NCBI GenBank assembly: GCA_002291875.1
Contig: DBAV01000180.1
Coordinates: 1 to 8,354 of the forward strand
Direction of reading: 5' to 3'
DNA length: 8,354 bases
Origin: Hyphomonadaceae bacterium UBA1001
GTDB lineage: Bacteria; Pseudomonadota; Alphaproteobacteria; Caulobacterales; Aquidulcibacteraceae
Within the stretch, counting starts at the first letter, position 1, and every line of letters starts with the position of its first letter. Both the position numbers and the translations under genes were made by a program. This document shows positions 5,937 to 8,354 of the stretch, in pieces. The notes under the pieces are model-generated. The model was given only the letters and a program-made list of their open reading frames with translations, was not told where the DNA came from and did not search any database.

Positions 5937-6778
5937 TCGCCCGTCGTGCCGTCTTCGCGGCCCTGCCCGCTTTGGCCCTGCTACCCACGGCCGCCGGCCA
6001 GCCCGCACGACGACGGATCGTGTCGGCCGGCACGGACGTGACCGAAATCCTGTTCGCGCTGGGGCTGGGCAGCGAGGTGGTGGCGGTGGACTCCACCAGC
6101 CTGTTCCCGGTCGAGGCCACGCGCCTGCCACAGATCGGCTATCTGCGCAGCCTTGCCGCCGAGGGGGTGCTGTCACTGCGTCCCACCGACCTCGTGGCCT
6201 CGGGCGATGTGGGCCCCGCCTCGACCGTGGCGCAGCTGCGCGCAGCGGGGGTCAGTGTGCGTGTGCTGCCAAGCTCGCGCAGTTCAGCGGACGTGCAGGC
6301 CCGCATCGCCGCGCTGGGCGAGGCGTTTGCGGTCACCACGCGTGCGCGCGCCTTGGGGGCCGGGCTGGCCGCGCGCATGTCACAGGTCTCGCGTGAGGTT
6401 GCGGGCATGGGCGGAGCACCGCGCGTGCTGTTCGTGATCGCAATCAATACGGGCAGCCCGTCGGCGGCCGGGCGCGGAACCGCCGCAGACGCGATGATCG
6501 CCTTGGCGGGCGCGCGCAACCCGATCACCGGATTCGAAGGCTTCCGGCCGCTCTCGCCCGAAGCCGCGGCCATGGCGCAGCCGGACGTGGTCCTTTTGAT
6601 GCAGCACACGCTGGACGCAGCGGGCGGGCTCGATGCGGTGGCGCGCAGCCCGGCCATCGCCCTGACCCCTGCCGGCCGTGCCCGGCGGATCCGGGTGATC
6701 GACGGGGCCTTTACGCTGGGCTTTGGTCCGCGTTTGCCCGAAGCGGTGCGCGACCTGGCGCGCCTGGTCCGCCTGTGA
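5933..6778 (+). CDS. hmuT: Periplasmic heme-binding protein HmuT of the heme ABC transporter
   Basis: A 281-residue cluster-III (FecB/BtuF/PeripBP_2-like) substrate-binding protein. Residues 1-22 are a Sec signal peptide (MIARRA, hydrophobic core, TAAG before QPARR). The first lobe contains RIVSAGTDVTEILFALGLG (28-46) and LPQIGYLRSLAAEGVLSLRP (65-84); Y70 here is the expected axial heme ligand, equivalent to Tyr in ShuT, PhuT and Yersinia HmuT. The second lobe has RVLFVIAINTGSPSAAGRGT and ADAMIALAGARN, typical of the heme subgroup. Y70 is the only tyrosine in the protein and H225 the only histidine. No lipobox cysteine is present, so it should be a free periplasmic protein. The ATG overlaps the hmuS stop (ATGA), with GGAG (5921-5924) 8 bases upstream. 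It delivers heme to HmuUV. Confidence 0.95.
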   Translation: MIARRAVFAALPALALLPTAAGQPARRRIVSAGTDVTEILFALGLGSEVVAVDSTSLFPVEATRLPQIGYLRSLAAEGVLSLRPTDLVASGDVGPASTVAQLRAAGVSVRVLPSSRSSADVQARIAALGEAFAVTTRARALGAGLAARMSQVSREVAGMGGAPRVLFVIAINTGSPSAAGRGTAADAMIALAGARNPITGFEGFRPLSPEAAAMAQPDVVLLMQHTLDAAGGLDAVARSPAIALTPAGRARRIRVIDGAFTLGFGPRLPEAVRDLARLVRL

Positions 6779-7854
6779 GGGCCCTGGCTCTGCCCGCGCC
6801 CGCAGCGGTGCGTCCCCGCCCCATCGGGGTGGTGCTGGCCTGTGCGCTGCTGGCGGTCGCGGCGGTGCTGGTGGGCCTGGGTCTCGGGCCGGTGGCCATC
6901 GCGCCCGCCGACATTGTCGCGATCCTGATGGCCCGGCTGGGGCTGGGCGATACCGGCGCGGTGGATGCGGTGCATGTCGCCGTCCTGGAAACCATCCGGC
7001 TGCCACGCGTGCTGCTGGGATTTCTGGCGGGTGCGGCGCTTGCCCTGGCCGGGGCCGCCCTGCAGGGGGTGTTCCGCAATCCACTGGCCGACCCGGGTCT
7101 GATCGGGGTTTCGGCGGGGGCGGCGCTGGGCGCGGTGACGGTCATCGTGCTGGGCGGGGGCATCCTGGCGGGCCTGCCGCCGGCCCTCGGCGCGTGGGGC
7201 CTGCCCGCGGCGGCCTTTGCCGGGGGGCTGATCGCAACCGGCATCGTCTATCTGGCAGCCCGCCATGACGGGCGGGTGGTGATCCCGACAATGCTGCTGG
7301 CCGGGGTGGCACTGTCGGCGATCGCCATGGCGGGCATTGGCTGGCTGACCTTTCTTGCCGACGACGCCCAGCTGCGCACCCTGACCTTCTGGACCATGGG
7401 ATCGGTGGGGGGTGCCAGCCTGAGTGTGCTGGTTCCCAGCGCCGTGTTGATCGGCGCATCCGGGCTGGTGCTGCTGGGATTGGCGCGATCGCTCGATGCC
7501 CTTGCCATCGGCGAGGACGGCGCAAGGCATCTGGGGTTCGACCCCGGCCGCACCACCGCCATCGCCGCCAGCGCGGGCGCCGTCGCGGTCGGAACGGCGG
7601 TCGCCGCGTGCGGCGTGATCGGCTTTGTCGGCCTCATTGCCCCGCATTTGGTGCGGATGGCCGCCGGCCCCCGGCACGCTCTGGTGCTTCCGGCATCCGC
7701 GCTGGTGGGCGGGGCGCTGGTCGTGCTGGCCGATACGCTGGCACGGCTGGTGGTTGCGCCGGCCGAGTTGCCACTGGGCGTGGTCACCGCGCTGATCGGC
7801 GGGCCCTTCTTCCTGTGGCTGCTGCTGCGCGACAAGGCGCGGGGGCTCGCATGA
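6775..7854 (+). CDS. hmuU: Heme ABC transporter permease HmuU (FecCD family)
   Basis: A 359-residue inner-membrane permease of the BtuC/FecCD family, which acts as a homodimer with about ten helices per subunit. Diagnostic stretches are RLPRVLLGFLAGAALALAGA (75-94), GVFRNPLADPGLIGVSAGAA (98-117), the ATPase-contacting ARHLGFDPGRTTA region (250-262), FVGLIAPHLVRMAAGPRH (284-301) and the C-terminal PAELPLGVVTALIGGPFF (329-346). Length and end points are normal, so the gene is intact. The GTG start (6775) overlaps the hmuT stop as GTGA; no good ribosome binding site precedes it, so it probably depends on translational coupling. It forms the heme channel fed by HmuT and driven by HmuV. Confidence 0.95.
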   Translation: MRALALPAPAAVRPRPIGVVLACALLAVAAVLVGLGLGPVAIAPADIVAILMARLGLGDTGAVDAVHVAVLETIRLPRVLLGFLAGAALALAGAALQGVFRNPLADPGLIGVSAGAALGAVTVIVLGGGILAGLPPALGAWGLPAAAFAGGLIATGIVYLAARHDGRVVIPTMLLAGVALSAIAMAGIGWLTFLADDAQLRTLTFWTMGSVGGASLSVLVPSAVLIGASGLVLLGLARSLDALAIGEDGARHLGFDPGRTTAIAASAGAVAVGTAVAACGVIGFVGLIAPHLVRMAAGPRHALVLPASALVGGALVVLADTLARLVVAPAELPLGVVTALIGGPFFLWLLLRDKARGLA

Positions 7855-8354
7855 CCCTCTGCGCCATTTCCGCCACCGTGCAGCGCGGCCCCGCGCGGGT
7901 GCTGGACGCCATCGACCTTGTGCTCTCCCCGGGCAGGGTCACCGCCATTGTGGGCCCGAACGGGGCCGGCAAATCGACGCTGCTTGCGGCGCTGGCCGGC
8001 ACGGCGCGCCTGTCGGCCGGTCAGGTTCGCCTTGATGACCAGCCCCTCGAGGCGCTGCCGGCCAGGATGCTGGCCCGGCGCCGCGCCGTCCTGCCACAGG
8101 ATTTCCGCGTGGCCTTCGGCTTTACGGTCGAAGAGGTGGTCGGGCTGGGGCGCGCCCCGCACGCGGCCCACCCCGAACGCGACATCGTCCAGGGCGCGAT
8201 GGCGCGGGCGGGGATCACCCACCTGTCCAGGCGCAATGTCCTGACCCTGTCGGGCGGCGAGCGTCAGCGCGTCGGGCTGGCCAAGGCCCTTGCCCAGGTG
8301 TGGCACCCCACCACGCCATCCGGGGCATGCTGGCTGCTGCTCGACGAGCCCCTC
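7851..8354 (+). CDS. hmuV: Heme ABC transporter ATP-binding protein HmuV (3' end outside window)
   Basis: The first 168 residues of an ABC ATPase that runs off the window; full-length HmuV is about 260. Visible motifs in order: Walker A GPNGAGKST (35-43, Lys41), Q-loop LPQDF (Q83), signature LSGGERQR (133-140) and Walker B WLLLDEP (161-167, D165/E166). Between signature and Walker B lies AQVWHPTTPSGACW, an insert of the kind seen in HmuV proteins where the ATPase of other importers is shorter. The ATG overlaps the hmuU stop as ATGA, with GGGGG (7841-7845) 5 bases upstream. It powers heme import through HmuU. It has no stop codon in the window. Confidence 0.95.
   Translation, partial: MTLCAISATVQRGPARVLDAIDLVLSPGRVTAIVGPNGAGKSTLLAALAGTARLSAGQVRLDDQPLEALPARMLARRRAVLPQDFRVAFGFTVEEVVGLGRAPHAAHPERDIVQGAMARAGITHLSRRNVLTLSGGERQRVGLAKALAQVWHPTTPSGACWLLLDEPL

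Noticed and set aside
6139..7677. 512-codon open frame on the minus strand opposite hmuT and hmuU
   Set aside because: Low-complexity Arg/Gly/His/Gln content and no recognisable domain; it crosses the hmuT/hmuU boundary and is a by-product of the high GC content.
1..8354. CRISPR arrays, tRNA or rRNA genes, insertion sequences, phage or toxin-antitoxin genes
   Set aside because: Looked for on both strands; no repeat-spacer pattern, no transposase or integrase motifs and no RNA gene signature were seen.

Overview
The window is very GC-rich, densely coding DNA. The gene set, promoter style and a divergent hmuR / hmuSTUV layout suggest an alphaproteobacterium, possibly Rhodobacterales; this is inferred from composition and gene order, not from a marker gene. 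Both ends cut through genes.

Left part (1-1533, + strand): the C-terminal half of a GPH/MelB-type sugar:cation symporter, followed after 5 bases by a complete DeoR/GlpR-family repressor. They look like the end of a carbohydrate-uptake operon whose catabolic genes lie to the left. A 148-base convergent intergenic region (1534-1681) holds two overlapping GC-rich hairpins and separates this unit from the next.

Right part (1682-8354): a heme-iron acquisition locus read in both directions from a 101-base control region (4753-4853). Leftward: the TonB-dependent outer-membrane heme receptor hmuR, then a 69-aa protein of unknown function, then a membrane methyltransferase of the isoprenylcysteine carboxyl methyltransferase (ICMT) family, tightly packed (10-base gap, then 8-base overlap). 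Rightward: the cytosolic heme-handling protein hmuS, periplasmic heme-binding protein hmuT, permease hmuU and ATPase hmuV (cut by the window end). The last three junctions are all 4-base ATGA/GTGA stop-start overlaps.

How it works together: HmuR takes heme (free or from hemoproteins) across the outer membrane using TonB energy; HmuT captures it in the periplasm; HmuU2V2 imports it; HmuS receives it in the cytoplasm. The control region carries two near-identical 15-bp palindromes (13/15 shared bases, centres 50 bp apart) that fit a GC-rich form of the 7-1-7 Fur box, so iron-dependent repression of both arms is likely.

Most of the window is a recognisable system. The least explained part is the hmuR-linked pair (69-aa protein plus ICMT-family methyltransferase), which has no obvious role in heme uptake and is the best candidate here for something not yet described.
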